A stretch of DNA of 64,000 bases from contig JALEMJ010000009.1 in NCBI GenBank assembly GCA_022768285.1, forward strand, positions 124,001-188,000. The letters run 5' to 3'. Under the pieces are notes generated by a model. It did no database searches and was not told the DNA's origin. It worked only from the letters and a program-made list of their open reading frames with translations. Numbering within the stretch: the first letter of the stretch is position 1; each line of letters begins with the position of its first letter. Made by a program: the position numbers and the translations under genes. Positions 45,306 through 55,682 of this stretch are shown here, piece by piece. This DNA comes from Aerococcus sp. GTDB lineage: Bacteria; Bacillota; Bacilli; Lactobacillales; Aerococcaceae.

Positions 45306-46178
45306 ATGATGAAGAACAATGAAATCAGGCACGCTTCAGATCATATTTTAAAAGCAGAATGGCAGGCCATTCTTTCAAAAAGTGTGCTCATGTTCTTGTT
45401 AATGATTGTCATTCAAGTGATATACAACGCGTTTCTATTTGTCGTTGCGGTTTCATTAATCGGTGTGTTTGATAACTTGTTCCTTCAAGCACTTGGAGGA
45501 ATTGCGATGTTTCTACTCGCTAGCTTGCCGCGCGTGTTTATAAATATGGGATTTAACTGGAACTTTTTAAATCTTGCTACAGAAGCGGCCTTCGATGTTA
45601 GAACATTTTTTGAACCGTTGATGTCACATCCTGTGCGCAATCTCATAGTCACATTATTTAGAGAATTAATTGTCAGTCTGCCGGTGTTTGTTGGTTACTT
45701 ATTAATTGCTAATATCGGGGGACCAATCGTCATATTGAATGGGCAACTTGAAACATCTATTTATAGTTTTGGTATAGCGACTATCTTCATTATCACTGTA
45801 GCGATTGCTATGACTCTGTTATCGATATGGCTCAATGTAATTATGGCCTTTACTGATTTTGTATTGAAAGATCGGGTAGACAGTGGAACATTTGCAGTGA
45901 TTCGCTCGGCTTTTGAAACGATTAAAGGTCATGTACTGAAGTATATTGGTTTACAGATCATTTTAATGCTTCAGCTGTTTGGTGGTCTCTTACTCGGTTT
46001 AGGACTTTTAATGTTAATCACTGTGCCACTGGCTAATATTGTCGAATGGCTCTCGGTGATTATTGGTATTATCGGAAGTATCCTCTTGGTCGTCTTCGCT
46101 TTTGCGATGATGATCCGTTTTAATATCATTGATGCCGTATTTTACCGTGCGGCTGCCACAGAGAATAGAAACGATTAA
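45306..46178 (+). CDS. integral membrane protein, DUF975-like
   Basis: A 290-aa protein with about five or six hydrophobic segments. The order (HILKAEWQAILSKSVLMFLL start, a LPRVFINMGFNWNFLNLATE loop, FFEPLMSHPVRNLIVTLFREL, and a long C-terminal hydrophobic pair) is like DUF975 membrane proteins of Firmicutes, but I am not certain of the family. I chose ATG 45306, 5 bp after GAGGTGA; an in-frame start at 45288 lacks such a site. It precedes the yunD operon by 26 bp and may share its transcript. Confidence 0.7.
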   Translation: MMKNNEIRHASDHILKAEWQAILSKSVLMFLLMIVIQVIYNAFLFVVAVSLIGVFDNLFLQALGGIAMFLLASLPRVFINMGFNWNFLNLATEAAFDVRTFFEPLMSHPVRNLIVTLFRELIVSLPVFVGYLLIANIGGPIVILNGQLETSIYSFGIATIFIITVAIAMTLLSIWLNVIMAFTDFVLKDRVDSGTFAVIRSAFETIKGHVLKYIGLQIILMLQLFGGLLLGLGLLMLITVPLANIVEWLSVIIGIIGSILLVVFAFAMMIRFNIIDAVFYRAAATENRND

Positions 46179-46204
46179 TTCAAAGTTAGAAAGCGTGATG
46201 GCGT

Positions 46205-47578
46205 GTGGGACGTCAAATACATATTTTTCATACGAATGATTGGCATTCACATCTAGATCACTGGCCACGAGTGCAGTCCTATTATCAACAAGAGAAAGTA
46301 CGATTAATGGCACAGGGGAATGATGTATTATTCTTTGATATTGGCGATTGTATTGATCGGTTTGAGCCTTGGACGGAAGTCGAACAGGGTCAAAATATCG
46401 TTGAATTATTGAATAATCTGCCAGCTGATGCCGTAACGATCGGTAATAATGAAGGCGTAGGATTGTCGCATGAGGTGTTGACTCACTTGTACGATCATGC
46501 GAATTTTCCTGTCGTAATAAGTAACTTGTTTGATAAAGAAACAGGTGAGCGTCCCGAATTCGCTGAGCCCTACCATATGCTGAACTTGCCTTTTGGTGTT
46601 ACGGTAGCTATCTTCGGTTTAACGGCGATTTACCCGGTATCCTATGATGTCGTAGGGTGGGATCAGACAGCCATTGATGATACCATTCAGTATACGTTAG
46701 ACGAGATTATGCCGCACCATCCAGACATCATTCTTTTTCTAAGTCATTTGGGTGCGGATGAAGATGAACGTATCGCCAAAAAATTTCCAGATATTCACGT
46801 TATTTTTGGTGCGCATACGCATCATGTGTTTGAACATGGCGAATGGGTAGATCAGACGCTACTAACCGGTGGTGGAAAATTTGGGACGTATCTGGGTCAC
46901 TTAACCATTGATTATGAATTATTTGAGAAAGGTATGCGTAAGAAGGCGATTAATGAGGAATTGATTGCTACGAAAGACTTGCCTTCAGTGCCTAATGAGC
47001 AACAAAGGGTTTCAGACTGGCATCAGCGTGGACGTGAACAACTCACTAATGAAACAGTTGGGGAACTTCCACAAGACCTTCCGAATGCTGAATCACATAT
47101 TAATCCACTCCAGTCGTATACGCTGAAAGCTATTAAGGCTGAAACACATGCCGATATTGTATTATTGCATTCGGGACTATTTTTAACTCCTCTCCAGAAA
47201 GGCGAGGTAAATCGGCAGCTGTTGCATGACTGTCTGCCACATCCAATGCGTTTAATACAGTTGGAAGTAAGCGGGGAACAGTTACTAGAGCATTTAGTGC
47301 CGGAGATAGCGGCTATGCATGACAAATTACAGTATCAACCGATCAAGGGACTAGGATTTCGAGGACATATTTTTGGCGAATTAGCATTTTCGGACGTCGT
47401 AACAGAGAAAAGTATTGACCGACAGCGACGGTACCGTCTGATTACTGTTGATCATTTAACCTTTCTGCCGTTTTTCCCGCTACTGCATGATAGTGTAGGC
47501 AAATTATGGGGAGAACCATTTTTGCGTGAAGTGCTTGGAAATTATATCGCCAAACAGACGAGAGGAGGCGTACAGTGA
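46205..47578 (+). CDS. YunD-type metallophosphoesterase / 5'-nucleotidase family protein
   Basis: A 457-aa two-domain protein: N-terminal calcineurin-like metallophosphoesterase with metal motifs HTNDWHSHLDHWPR, FDIGDCIDRFEP, TIGNNEGVG and FGAHTHHVFEHG, and a C-terminal 5'-nucleotidase domain (about 290-440). Unlike exported 5'-nucleotidases it has no signal peptide, so it acts in the cytoplasm on an unknown phosphoester. GTG start with poor ribosome binding site. Its stop overlaps the start of the yutD-like gene (GTGA). Confidence 0.9.
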   Translation: MGRQIHIFHTNDWHSHLDHWPRVQSYYQQEKVRLMAQGNDVLFFDIGDCIDRFEPWTEVEQGQNIVELLNNLPADAVTIGNNEGVGLSHEVLTHLYDHANFPVVISNLFDKETGERPEFAEPYHMLNLPFGVTVAIFGLTAIYPVSYDVVGWDQTAIDDTIQYTLDEIMPHHPDIILFLSHLGADEDERIAKKFPDIHVIFGAHTHHVFEHGEWVDQTLLTGGGKFGTYLGHLTIDYELFEKGMRKKAINEELIATKDLPSVPNEQQRVSDWHQRGREQLTNETVGELPQDLPNAESHINPLQSYTLKAIKAETHADIVLLHSGLFLTPLQKGEVNRQLLHDCLPHPMRLIQLEVSGEQLLEHLVPEIAAMHDKLQYQPIKGLGFRGHIFGELAFSDVVTEKSIDRQRRYRLITVDHLTFLPFFPLLHDSVGKLWGEPFLREVLGNYIAKQTRGGVQ

Positions 47579-48159
47579 CTACGGAAAAAACGGATGGCAT
47601 GACAGATAAATATTCTAAAGCCCATGTGCTAATGATTGACAGTGAGCATATTAATATTGAAAATCAGCAGTTCGTTGTGATCGCGAAGACGAATGATGAC
47701 GCGCTATCGATCAACGCGCTTGCACTTCGTTATGTGCCACTATTCGATGTTTATGATTATCTGGTTGGTGACTGGAGCGGTGGCCAATTGCGCTTAAAAG
47801 GCTTTTATGAAGGAAATCAACCCGATACGCCAATTGATAGGGACATTCGCTATCTTGAGGATTACCTCACGGAGTACTGTAGTTTCGGTTGTGATTACTT
47901 TGTACTGAAACATGAACGAGATACCGATGAGCGGATTGCTCAGAGTGAATCTATTAAAGAAAAAAATAAAACTAAAACCCATAAGCATAAAAATTACAAC
48001 AAAAAGAAGAAAAAGAAACATACACGGGCGCAGGGAAAAACGAAATTCAAATATCGCGATAAGCATGCGGATGATTACCAGAAAAAATACTATAAGGGCA
48101 AGAAGCAAAAACGCCAGGTCAAAGATTATACGAAGCATCAAGCCTTTAAAATTCATTAG
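47575..48159 (+). CDS. YutD family protein (DUF1027)
   Basis: A 194-aa protein. The N-terminal part (to about residue 120) has the YutD pattern NQQFVVIAKTNDDALSINAL, RYVPLFDVYDYLVGDWS, GQLRLKGFY and CSFGCDYFVLKHE. The rest is an extremely lysine-rich tail (about 125-194) suggesting RNA or ribosome contact. GTG start with AGGAGGCG upstream, overlapping the yunD stop by four bases. Part of the conserved yunD-yutD-nagD-TIGR01906 order of Lactobacillales; function unknown. Confidence 0.9.
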   Translation: MTTEKTDGMTDKYSKAHVLMIDSEHINIENQQFVVIAKTNDDALSINALALRYVPLFDVYDYLVGDWSGGQLRLKGFYEGNQPDTPIDRDIRYLEDYLTEYCSFGCDYFVLKHERDTDERIAQSESIKEKNKTKTHKHKNYNKKKKKKHTRAQGKTKFKYRDKHADDYQKKYYKGKKQKRQVKDYTKHQAFKIH

Positions 48160-48180
48160 CCTAAGAAAGGAACCCAGTCC

Positions 48181-48987
48181 ATGACAGCATTATTGATTGA
48201 TTTAGACGGAACGATTTATCGTGGGGATGCGCGTATTCCAGGCGCAGCAGAGTTCATTCGGCAATTGCAGGACGAAAGGACACCTTTCTTATTTGTGACG
48301 AATAATGCTGCACGCAGTCCTGAAGTAGTCCAGGAGGCGCTTGCTCAGCAACATGATATTCATGTCAGTGCTGATACGATCTATACGAGTGTGGATGCGG
48401 CATTATATACTGCTAAAGGAATATTAGCGAAGCGACAAAAATCGGCGAATGATACTGAAGTTTTCCTCGTGGGGAGTGACTATCTGAATGACACACTGGT
48501 CGATGCCGGCATGACCGTTCATCGTAAACAAACCACCCAATCCGAAGATTTTGTGGTGGTCGGTATGGATTTTAATTCATCCTATCAGACGCTATCGCAA
48601 GCAGGGCTGGCGCTCCAGTCAGGGGCAACCTATTTACTAACGAATCCCGATTTACAGTTGCCCTCTGCAGAAGGATTTTTGCCCGGTAATGGGGCAATTG
48701 GCCAATTATTAAAAACGACAAGTGGCGTCGATTTTATTAATTGTGGTAAGCCCTCGCGGCGTTTCATTCAAGGCGCGCTCGATCGCCTAGGCATCACTGC
48801 AGATGATGCGATGATATTGGGCGATAGCTTGCGTACGGATATTCAAGCAGGGATAAATAGTGGCATTGAGACGATTATGATCGAAACAGGTGTGAACACA
48901 CGGCAGGATATCGACTCGCTTGGTATCAATCCCGATGTCGTTGTTGAAGATTATCAGACACTCAGTAAATGGTGGCAACAGCGATGA
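48181..48987 (+). CDS. HAD-IIA sugar phosphatase, NagD/YutF family
   Basis: A 268-aa haloacid-dehalogenase hydrolase, TIGR01457-like. Motif I is LLIDLDGTIYRGD (catalytic aspartates near 7 and 9), motif II TNNAARSPE, motif III with K in NCGKPS, motif IV ILGDSLRTDIQAG. The cap is the IIA type inserted between motifs II and III. Substrate unknown; relatives hydrolyse various sugar phosphates. AAAGGA site. Its stop overlaps the next start (ATGA). Confidence 0.93.
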   Translation: MTALLIDLDGTIYRGDARIPGAAEFIRQLQDERTPFLFVTNNAARSPEVVQEALAQQHDIHVSADTIYTSVDAALYTAKGILAKRQKSANDTEVFLVGSDYLNDTLVDAGMTVHRKQTTQSEDFVVVGMDFNSSYQTLSQAGLALQSGATYLLTNPDLQLPSAEGFLPGNGAIGQLLKTTSGVDFINCGKPSRRFIQGALDRLGITADDAMILGDSLRTDIQAGINSGIETIMIETGVNTRQDIDSLGINPDVVVEDYQTLSKWWQQR

Positions 48988-49637
48988 TGGCAGTGATTAA
49001 ATCACTCGCTCAGGCACTCATACTGGGAGTCTGGTCATTACTTTTGGGATTCGTTATCGTCGCCTGCCTTTCGCCACTGATTTGGCTGTTGACGCTCACT
49101 CTCAGTGGTGATATGGCATCTTTACCGTGGTCATTTGCCACGATGTTCAGGAACTACATGGCGATGCTCGGATATTTGTTATTTCCATGGATTACTGTAC
49201 TCCAAATGCCTGATTTCCCAAGTAGTTATAGCGCACTTTCACATTTTGCAGAAGTGAAACAACTATTTATGCTGGCATTTATTGTTTTTGTTATCTTTAC
49301 TTTCATTGTCTATCTTGTGGTCAGAAAGTGGCGCCATTCGTATGTTTCAGTGGTTACGCAGTATTTACTCGATGGATTAATGATTTTACCTGTAGCATTG
49401 ATCGTTTTGGCGAGCTTAAATTTTAACCAGTGGTTTATTGCTTTTCATTATTTATTTTTCAACAATAATGATTGGCTGTTTAATCCGGTAACCGATCCGA
49501 TAATCCTTATTCTACCGGAATACTTTTTCGCGGTATGCGCGGCAGCTGTTGTGATTTTCGATATTGCGACCATTTATGGGATTAAACGATTAGTACACAC
49601 ACATAAATTGCCAGTGATTCCTAAGAGTGATGATTGA
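48984..49637 (+). CDS. TIGR01906 family integral membrane protein
   Basis: A 217-aa protein with five hydrophobic segments, the first at residues 8-35, and a short DIATIYGIKRL C-terminal region. Size and position after the nagD-like gene fit TIGR01906, a Lactobacillales membrane protein of unknown function. ATG 48984 overlaps the nagD stop and has GGTGG 8 bp upstream; an in-frame ATG at 48969 is less likely. Last gene of its operon. Confidence 0.8.
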   Translation: MMAVIKSLAQALILGVWSLLLGFVIVACLSPLIWLLTLTLSGDMASLPWSFATMFRNYMAMLGYLLFPWITVLQMPDFPSSYSALSHFAEVKQLFMLAFIVFVIFTFIVYLVVRKWRHSYVSVVTQYLLDGLMILPVALIVLASLNFNQWFIAFHYLFFNNNDWLFNPVTDPIILILPEYFFAVCAAAVVIFDIATIYGIKRLVHTHKLPVIPKSDD

Positions 49638-49662
49638 GTCTATACATGGGGTATGTTAGAAT
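49634..49662 (+). promoter_or_regulatory. promoter of secG
   Basis: TTGAGT (49634-49639), 17-bp spacer, TAGAAT (49657-49662). Confidence 0.65.
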
Positions 49663-49696
49663 CTAATGGTGAATCAACTGGAGTGAGGATTTGAGC

Positions 49697-49927
49697 ATGC
49701 AAAACATATTAACCATTGCAATTATTGTGTTAGCAGTATTGCTGATATTAGCGGTGGCAGTTCAGCCATCAAAAAATAGTTCATCTGCTAATATTACCGG
49801 TTCGACGCAAGCACTCGGTGGTCGCCGTAAAGCGAGAGGTTTCGAAGCGGCGATGGATCGAGTGATACGTGTTCTCGGTTTAGTATTTATGATTGTAGCG
49901 CTGATATTAGCAAAATTAGCAGTATAA
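49697..49927 (+). CDS. secG: preprotein translocase subunit SecG
   Basis: Small subunit of the SecYEG channel. The 76 aa have two hydrophobic segments (about 3-20 and 55-75) joined by a loop with NITGSTQALGGRRKARGFEAAMDR, the family pattern. ATG 49697 is preferred over TTG 49691; GTGAGG lies upstream. It heads the secG-est-rnr-smpB order conserved in Firmicutes, though a terminator follows directly. Confidence 0.95.
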   Translation: MQNILTIAIIVLAVLLILAVAVQPSKNSSSANITGSTQALGGRRKARGFEAAMDRVIRVLGLVFMIVALILAKLAV

Positions 49928-49935
49928 ATCGTAGC

Positions 49936-49965
49936 AGCTCGGAGTAGTTTCCGAGCTTTATTTTT
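49936..49965 (+). terminator. terminator between secG and est
   Basis: AGCTCGGA and TCCGAGCT around a six-base loop, then TTATTTTT. Confidence 0.8.
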
Positions 49966-49980
49966 GAGAGGGGAATGGCT

Positions 49981-50730
49981 ATGTCGCCGTATACGTTAAC
50001 TGGTGAAAATCACCGTGCTGTACTATTACTTCATGCTTATGCCAGTAATAGTGTTGACCATAATTTATTAGCTAAGGGATTGAATCGTGCTGGATATACC
50101 GTTAAGACAATCAATTTCACGGGGCATGGTACTGGAAAGATCGAGGATGTTTTAGCAGCAACACCGGAGGATTGGACAGCTGATGGTGAACAAGCTCTGC
50201 GTGAATTACGTGAAATGGCTGATATTGACGGCATTACTGTATTTGGTTTATCACTCGGTGGCATTGTCGCAACACGATTACTGATTGATGATAAAAGCTT
50301 AGTCGGTGGTGGGAACTTCAGTTCACCTGTCATGCAACAGGATGCGACGGACAGTCATGTACCGGATGCTTTTTTATCAATTGCAGAGAATCAGCTCCAG
50401 AAACGTCAGATGGATCGTAAAGTTGTCGATGAACAATTATTGGCACTCCGCCCACAGGTAATCAGCGCGTTGAATCAGATTTCAGCGTATAGCCGATCCA
50501 TTCAAGCGGATCTCAAATATTTGCATCAACCTTATTTTGTAGCTTCGGCTGGGCATGACGAAATGATCAACTATCATATTGTCGATGAAATTGTCGATGT
50601 GCTTAAAGACCAAGTCCCTGTTACGCACCATCATTATCCAGAAAGTAAGCATGCGATGACAGTGGGGCGTGTACACAAACAATTACAAGAAGATGTATTA
50701 GCATTTTTAGATCAATGTGACTGGAAGTGA
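49981..50730 (+). CDS. carboxylesterase (Est, alpha/beta hydrolase)
   Basis: A 249-aa serine hydrolase related to Geobacillus Est30. Oxyanion region LLHAYASNS, nucleophile S91 in GLSLGG, and catalytic histidine in PESKHAMT near the C-terminus. Probably acts on short-chain esters. ATG 49981 lies 7 bp after GAGAGGGGA; the ATG at 49975 is too close to that site. Standard neighbour of secG and rnr. Confidence 0.93.
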   Translation: MSPYTLTGENHRAVLLLHAYASNSVDHNLLAKGLNRAGYTVKTINFTGHGTGKIEDVLAATPEDWTADGEQALRELREMADIDGITVFGLSLGGIVATRLLIDDKSLVGGGNFSSPVMQQDATDSHVPDAFLSIAENQLQKRQMDRKVVDEQLLALRPQVISALNQISAYSRSIQADLKYLHQPYFVASAGHDEMINYHIVDEIVDVLKDQVPVTHHHYPESKHAMTVGRVHKQLQEDVLAFLDQCDWK

Positions 50731-50734
50731 AATT

Positions 50735-53056
50735 GTGGAAAATCAAGAAATTAGAAAACAAATTATTCAATATCTATCCGAAGCTACTGCACCCGTTACG
50801 CTTCGTGAAGTGAGTGAACATCTTCAGATGCAGGAGAGTCAAGATTACACGCGACTCGCACGTTTAGTAGCAGCAATGGATAATGACCGTGAAATTGTGA
50901 TCAATGGTGCGGGAACATTGCATTTGCCGTTAACGGGCCAAACACTCGAGGGTTCATTCCGCCAGAATAAAAAAGGTTTTGGCTTTGTTCGCGTAGAGGA
51001 ATCGGAAAGTGATATTTTTGTTGGAAAATTCGATACTTTTGGAGCGATGAATCAAGATACGGTCAAGGTATTAGTCAAAAAGGAGGGTGACGATGTTAAA
51101 AACATCAACCCTGCTGGACAAATCGTCGCTATTGTTGAGCGAAAGAATACGCGATTGACCGGTGAATTTAAGCTACTGGATGATCGGACGAAGCGTCAGA
51201 CAGGTTTCATCGGTACGGTTCACCCACTCAACAAGGGTTGCGAAAATATGGAATGCTTCATTTCAGCTGATGGTTTACACCCGGTGAATGGGGAAATCGT
51301 TGTCTGTGATATTACGAAGTTTCCAGATAGTGAACAACCGATGCGCGTCGAAGCTGTTGTTAACAAAATTATTGGTGCCAAAGATGCGCCTGGATCTGAT
51401 ATCTTGGCCGTTCTATCGATGTTCGATATTCCAAGTGAATTTCCTGAGGATGTCCAAGCAGAAGCCGATCTCGTGCCAGAAGAGATTACAGATCAGGATC
51501 GCGAAGGACGGACCGATTATCGGGATGAATTAACCATTACGATTGATGGGGCCGAATCGAAAGATTTGGATGATGCCGTGTCACTCAGAAAATTAGCGAA
51601 TAGCAATTATCTACTTGGCGTTCACATTGCCGATGTTTCTTATTACGTTACAGAAGGCAGCAATATCGATCAGGAGGCTTATGCGCGTGGTACGAGTGTA
51701 TATCTCACCGATCGCGTTGTACCGATGTTACCGCAACGCTTGTCTAACGGTATTTGTTCTCTGAATGAAGGCCAAGAACGACTAACAATGAGTTGTGTGA
51801 TGGAGATTGATCCTTCAGGCAAGACGGTAGATTATCAGATTGGGCCGAGCCTCATTCGTTCGAACCACCGGATGACTTATGATGATGTGAACGCCATTAT
51901 TGAGAAGGAAGATACTGAGTTATCAGCGAAATATGCTGATATTGTGGAATTATTACATCACATGGCCGAGCTACATCGCCGTTTAGAACAAATGCGTCAT
52001 CGCCGTGGAGCGATCGATTTTGATACACCTGAGGCAAAAATTATCGTTGATCAAGATGGACACCCAATTGATATCCAAGTACGGGATCGTGGGATTGCTG
52101 AACGGATGATTGAATCATTTATGTTAGCTGCAAATGAGACAGTTGCGCGAGAGTACACTAAACGCCATCTGCCGATGATGTATCGTGTTCACGAACATCC
52201 GGAAGATGACCGTATTAAAGAGTTTAAAATTTTTGCGCAAGCACTCGGCGTTAATGTCCCAAGTACAGATGGGAAGGTAACACCAAAAGATTTACAACAG
52301 ACACTGAATGATATTGAAGGGAAATCAGTGAAGCCTGTCATTCAAATGATGATGCTCAGAAGTATGCAGCAGGCGAAGTATGCCGTTGATCCACTCGGAC
52401 ACTACGGCTTAGCTGCGCCTGATTATACACACTTCACATCACCGATTCGTCGATATCCGGATTTGACAGTACATCGACTCATTCGCAAATATTTAACGAA
52501 TGTTCCCGATGAAGGAACGCAGGAAGAATGGGCAGAACAGATTGCTGAAAATGCGGAACATTCGTCTACAATGGAACGGCGTAGCATAGATGCTGAACGT
52601 GAAGTTGATAGCATGAAGAAAAGTGAGTACATGGTCGATAAGATTGGTGAAACATTCGATGCTATTATCTCATCGATTACTGGCTTCGGCATGTTCGTTG
52701 AATTGCCGAATACTGTTGAAGGATTAGTGCATATCTCTACGTTAAAGGAAGATTACTTTAACTTTGATCAAGACCATTTATTATTAATTGGTGAACGTAC
52801 GGGTAAAATTTATCGCATTGGCGAGCCTATCAAGGTCAAATTGATTGATGCAGATCCTGAAACACGTCAGATTGATTTCCAATTAGTAGATGAAAATGGC
52901 CACACGACTAGTAATTCACAGCGGTCAAGAAATAAACAGCATGATAGCCATCGTCAAGGCGATAAGCACCGTAGTGGTCGCGGAAACAATCGCTCAAAAC
53001 GTTCCAATCAATCATCGCGTCAACGCAACGGAGCGCTGGCGAAACGTAAACGTTAG
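50735..53056 (+). CDS. rnr: ribonuclease R
   Basis: Processive 3'-5' exoribonuclease that degrades structured RNA and takes part in trans-translation. The 773 aa show an N-terminal winged helix (about 1-65), two cold-shock domains (to about 235), the RNB catalytic domain with [11 protein letters not shown] and HIADVSYYV, an S1 domain (about 630-715), and a basic Arg/Lys/Ser tail. GTG 50735 follows GGAAGTG, 4 bp after the est stop. smpB follows after 14 bp, matching their joint role. Confidence 0.97.
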   Translation: MENQEIRKQIIQYLSEATAPVTLREVSEHLQMQESQDYTRLARLVAAMDNDREIVINGAGTLHLPLTGQTLEGSFRQNKKGFGFVRVEESESDIFVGKFDTFGAMNQDTVKVLVKKEGDDVKNINPAGQIVAIVERKNTRLTGEFKLLDDRTKRQTGFIGTVHPLNKGCENMECFISADGLHPVNGEIVVCDITKFPDSEQPMRVEAVVNKIIGAKDAPGSDILAVLSMFDIPSEFPEDVQAEADLVPEEITDQDREGRTDYRDELTITIDGAESKDLDDAVSLRKLANSNYLLGVHIADVSYYVTEGSNIDQEAYARGTSVYLTDRVVPMLPQRLSNGICSLNEGQERLTMSCVMEIDPSGKTVDYQIGPSLIRSNHRMTYDDVNAIIEKEDTELSAKYADIVELLHHMAELHRRLEQMRHRRGAIDFDTPEAKIIVDQDGHPIDIQVRDRGIAERMIESFMLAANETVAREYTKRHLPMMYRVHEHPEDDRIKEFKIFAQALGVNVPSTDGKVTPKDLQQTLNDIEGKSVKPVIQMMMLRSMQQAKYAVDPLGHYGLAAPDYTHFTSPIRRYPDLTVHRLIRKYLTNVPDEGTQEEWAEQIAENAEHSSTMERRSIDAEREVDSMKKSEYMVDKIGETFDAIISSITGFGMFVELPNTVEGLVHISTLKEDYFNFDQDHLLLIGERTGKIYRIGEPIKVKLIDADPETRQIDFQLVDENGHTTSNSQRSRNKQHDSHRQGDKHRSGRGNNRSKRSNQSSRQRNGALAKRKR

Positions 53057-53070
53057 AGGAGATGAAACGA

Positions 53071-53535
53071 ATGGCAAAATCAAAAGATCAAGGGAATATC
53101 GTTGCGACAAATCGCAAAGCACGGCATGATTTTACCATTGAGGATACGGTGGAAGCAGGAATTGTGCTTACCGGTACGGAAATCAAATCTGTCCGTAACG
53201 GTAAGGTAAACCTTAAAGATGGGTTTGCTAGAGTCGAAGCGGGTGAAGTATGGGTATACGGTATGCATATCAGCCCCTTCAAAGAGGGAAATATTTTCAA
53301 TACGGATCCGATGCGACAACGCAAATTACTGTTAAAAAAACGTGAAATCAAGCGACTTGATAAAAAGGCGCAGGAAACCGGTTATACACTTGTTCCTTTG
53401 AAAATGTACATTAAACGCGGGTACGCGAAAGTGTTACTCGGCATTGGCAAAGGTAAGAAGCAGTACGATAAGCGCCAAACTTTAAAAGAACGTGACATGA
53501 AGCGTTCAGTTGACCGTGCCTTGAAGAACTATTAA
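53071..53535 (+). CDS. smpB: tmRNA-binding protein SmpB
   Basis: Binds tmRNA and brings it to stalled ribosomes. The 154 aa begin [13 protein letters not shown] after a basic start, contain [21 protein letters not shown] and [13 protein letters not shown], with the basic C-terminal tail that enters the messenger channel. ATG 53071 is 8 bp after GAGGAG; ATG 53062 touches it. The tmRNA gene, often downstream, is not in the following DNA. Confidence 0.98.
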   Translation: MAKSKDQGNIVATNRKARHDFTIEDTVEAGIVLTGTEIKSVRNGKVNLKDGFARVEAGEVWVYGMHISPFKEGNIFNTDPMRQRKLLLKKREIKRLDKKAQETGYTLVPLKMYIKRGYAKVLLGIGKGKKQYDKRQTLKERDMKRSVDRALKNY

Positions 53536-53561
53536 GCAGTGTATAAGGAAAGGGGGCGCCA

Positions 53562-54236
53562 ATGTCAAAAGGTGTCAAATTATATTTTATGCGCCATGGT
53601 GAAACCATCTTAAATCGCTACAATCGCATGCAAGGTTGGGCCGATGCATTATTGACTGAGGAAGGTAGGCAAGGAATTGCGAAGACTGGTGAAGCATTGC
53701 GACACATACCATTTTCGGCGGTATATACGAGTGATTTGAGTCGGACGGTGGCGACAGCCCAGATTATTCTTGCAAATAATGTGATGACAGCCAGTGATAT
53801 CACAATACAACAACTCCCAGAATTTCGTGAAGAATATTTCGGGAGTCTGGAAGGATTAGAGGCTCAGCCAATATGGGATGATATGGCGGCATATGTTAGT
53901 GAACATTTTGATCCGTCATTAATGAGCGACAATGAGCTAGTGCGTCGACAAGTTGACGCGTTCCATGCAATCGATCCTGAACATGATGCGGAGGACTTCT
54001 TAACCTTTTGGACACGTGTCGAAAAGGGTTTAATTGAGGTAACGCAGCGTCATCGTGAAACAGATCAAAATATTCTAATTGTCAGCCATGGCATGACGAT
54101 ACGTAATATGCTTCATGAGTTGATCCCCGAATTCTCACTCGATACATTTCTAGATAATGGCAGTGTATCGATCGTACGCTATCAAGATGGTCATTATCAT
54201 CTCGATAGTTTTAACCAACTGGATAACTTTAATTAA
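53562..54236 (+). CDS. histidine phosphatase family protein (phosphoglycerate-mutase-like)
   Basis: A 224-aa member of the histidine phosphatase superfamily: YFMRHGETILNRYNRMQGWADALLT (phosphohistidine in RHG), VYTSDLSRTVATA, EFREEYFGSLEG and the second histidine in LIVSHGMTIRN. It is likely a phosphatase rather than the glycolytic mutase, because the sequence has the broad-specificity pattern and the gene lies away from the glycolytic cluster. AAGGAAAGGGGG site; single gene with its own terminator. Confidence 0.92.
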   Translation: MSKGVKLYFMRHGETILNRYNRMQGWADALLTEEGRQGIAKTGEALRHIPFSAVYTSDLSRTVATAQIILANNVMTASDITIQQLPEFREEYFGSLEGLEAQPIWDDMAAYVSEHFDPSLMSDNELVRRQVDAFHAIDPEHDAEDFLTFWTRVEKGLIEVTQRHRETDQNILIVSHGMTIRNMLHELIPEFSLDTFLDNGSVSIVRYQDGHYHLDSFNQLDNFN

Positions 54237-54266
54237 TCGATTGCTTGATAAGAAAATAAATACACG

Positions 54267-54298
54267 AAAAAAGGACACTGTTTTCAGTGTCCTTTTCA
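54267..54298. terminator. bidirectional terminator
   Basis: AAAAGGACACTG (54269-54280) and CAGTGTCCTTTT (54285-54296) between the convergent histidine phosphatase and glcD genes. Confidence 0.93.
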
Positions 54299-54318
54299 TT
54301 TAATAATATTTATCACTA

Positions 54319-55653
54319 CTAGTCGTCAGTGTACGTTACGCCTGGGTTCAACATATTCTTAGGGTCTAAAGCATGTTTAACAGCTAATAATACATCGAAG
54401 TAAGCCTGGTTGTGGAAACGTTTGAAGTATGGTTTCTTCTCACGACCAATGGCATGTTCAGCTGATGGTAGACCACCGAAATCACGAATCATATCGTAAA
54501 GACGATCTTCGTATTTTAATAGTAATTCTTTCCATTCTTCGTTTGAATAGTCGTGTTGGAGAACACAGATATGGATATTACCATCACCGGCGTGGCCGAA
54601 GAACGCACTATCCATATGTAATTCCTCACCCAGTTTCTTCGCCTCAGCCACGAGGTCAGTGAAGTGATTTGTTGGGACACAAGGATCGTACATCTTCCAA
54701 GTCCCGGCTGCGTCAATACCAGTAAGAATATTGTCGCGTACCTTCCATGTTCTGATGTGTTCTTCATCTTCTAAGACTTTGTGCCCAATAGCGTTATTGG
54801 CTGTAGCAATGCTTAATAGTTCATCAATTTGGTGATCAATGTCATCAGTACTGTTTCCAGCTAAAGTCACCAATATTTGAGCACCGCCGGCAATTTCTGG
54901 TACTTTTTCGCCAACATATTCTTCGGCTAGTTTAACACCGTTCGCTTCCAGTAATTCAATAGCTACAGGGTGGAGTGTAGACTTAAGTACGCTACCTACA
55001 GTTGGTGCGGATTCCGTTACATTATTGTAACCGATGAGAATAGATTTTTCATAACGTGGACGAGGGATAACTTTCAATTGGAGTTCAGTAATAATACCTA
55101 ATGTTCCTTCTGCACCAATGAAGAGGTCTTTGAGGTCGTATCCTGAAGCATCCTTATTGTTCAAACTCCCGCAGTGGATGGCTTCACCATTTGCAAGTAC
55201 AACGTCAAAACCACGAATGTTATCGCGCGTCACCCCGTAACGAACGGCACGCATGCCACCTGCATTCGTGCTTGCGTTACCACCGATAGTCGCTCTCTTC
55301 ATTCCAGGATCTGGTGCATAGAAGTAGTCAGTATCAGCTAAATAGTCGATGACATCTTGTAGTAGAACCCCAGCTTGTACATTCAATGTTAGCGTTTCTT
55401 CATCAAATGAAAGGATCTTATTCATTTCGTTCGTGCTAATCAGCCATGAACCGTTATTTGGATAGGATGCCTTTGCTAGGCCAGTTTGTGATCCAATTGG
55501 TACGATTTTAGCGTCTTCTTCATTGGCACGTCTTACAATCTCCTGTACATCTTCAGTTGACTCAGGAAACGCAATCATATCAGATTTTCCGACGGCAATA
55601 CCACCTTGATATGCCGTGATATATTTATCTGGAACGTTTTTCTCAATTCTCAT
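54319..55653 (-). CDS. FAD-linked oxidase, D-lactate dehydrogenase / glycolate oxidase GlcD-type
   Basis: A 444-aa VAO-family flavoenzyme. The FAD-binding half has IVPIGSQTGLAKASYP, DPGMKRATIGGNASTNAGG and GVTRDNIRGFDVVLANGE; the C-terminal cap has AFFGHAGDGNIHICVLQHD and ends in MLNPG. It likely oxidises D-lactate or glycolate to the 2-oxo acid with an unknown electron acceptor. No GlcE/GlcF partner is adjacent. GGAGG site on the - strand. A cre-like site between -10 and start and a palindrome inside the promoter suggest catabolite and substrate control. Confidence 0.9.
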   Translation of the reverse strand: MRIEKNVPDKYITAYQGGIAVGKSDMIAFPESTEDVQEIVRRANEEDAKIVPIGSQTGLAKASYPNNGSWLISTNEMNKILSFDEETLTLNVQAGVLLQDVIDYLADTDYFYAPDPGMKRATIGGNASTNAGGMRAVRYGVTRDNIRGFDVVLANGEAIHCGSLNNKDASGYDLKDLFIGAEGTLGIITELQLKVIPRPRYEKSILIGYNNVTESAPTVGSVLKSTLHPVAIELLEANGVKLAEEYVGEKVPEIAGGAQILVTLAGNSTDDIDHQIDELLSIATANNAIGHKVLEDEEHIRTWKVRDNILTGIDAAGTWKMYDPCVPTNHFTDLVAEAKKLGEELHMDSAFFGHAGDGNIHICVLQHDYSNEEWKELLLKYEDRLYDMIRDFGGLPSAEHAIGREKKPYFKRFHNQAYFDVLLAVKHALDPKNMLNPGVTYTDD

Positions 55654-55682
55654 TCTAGTAGATCCTCCATCATTTTAGTATT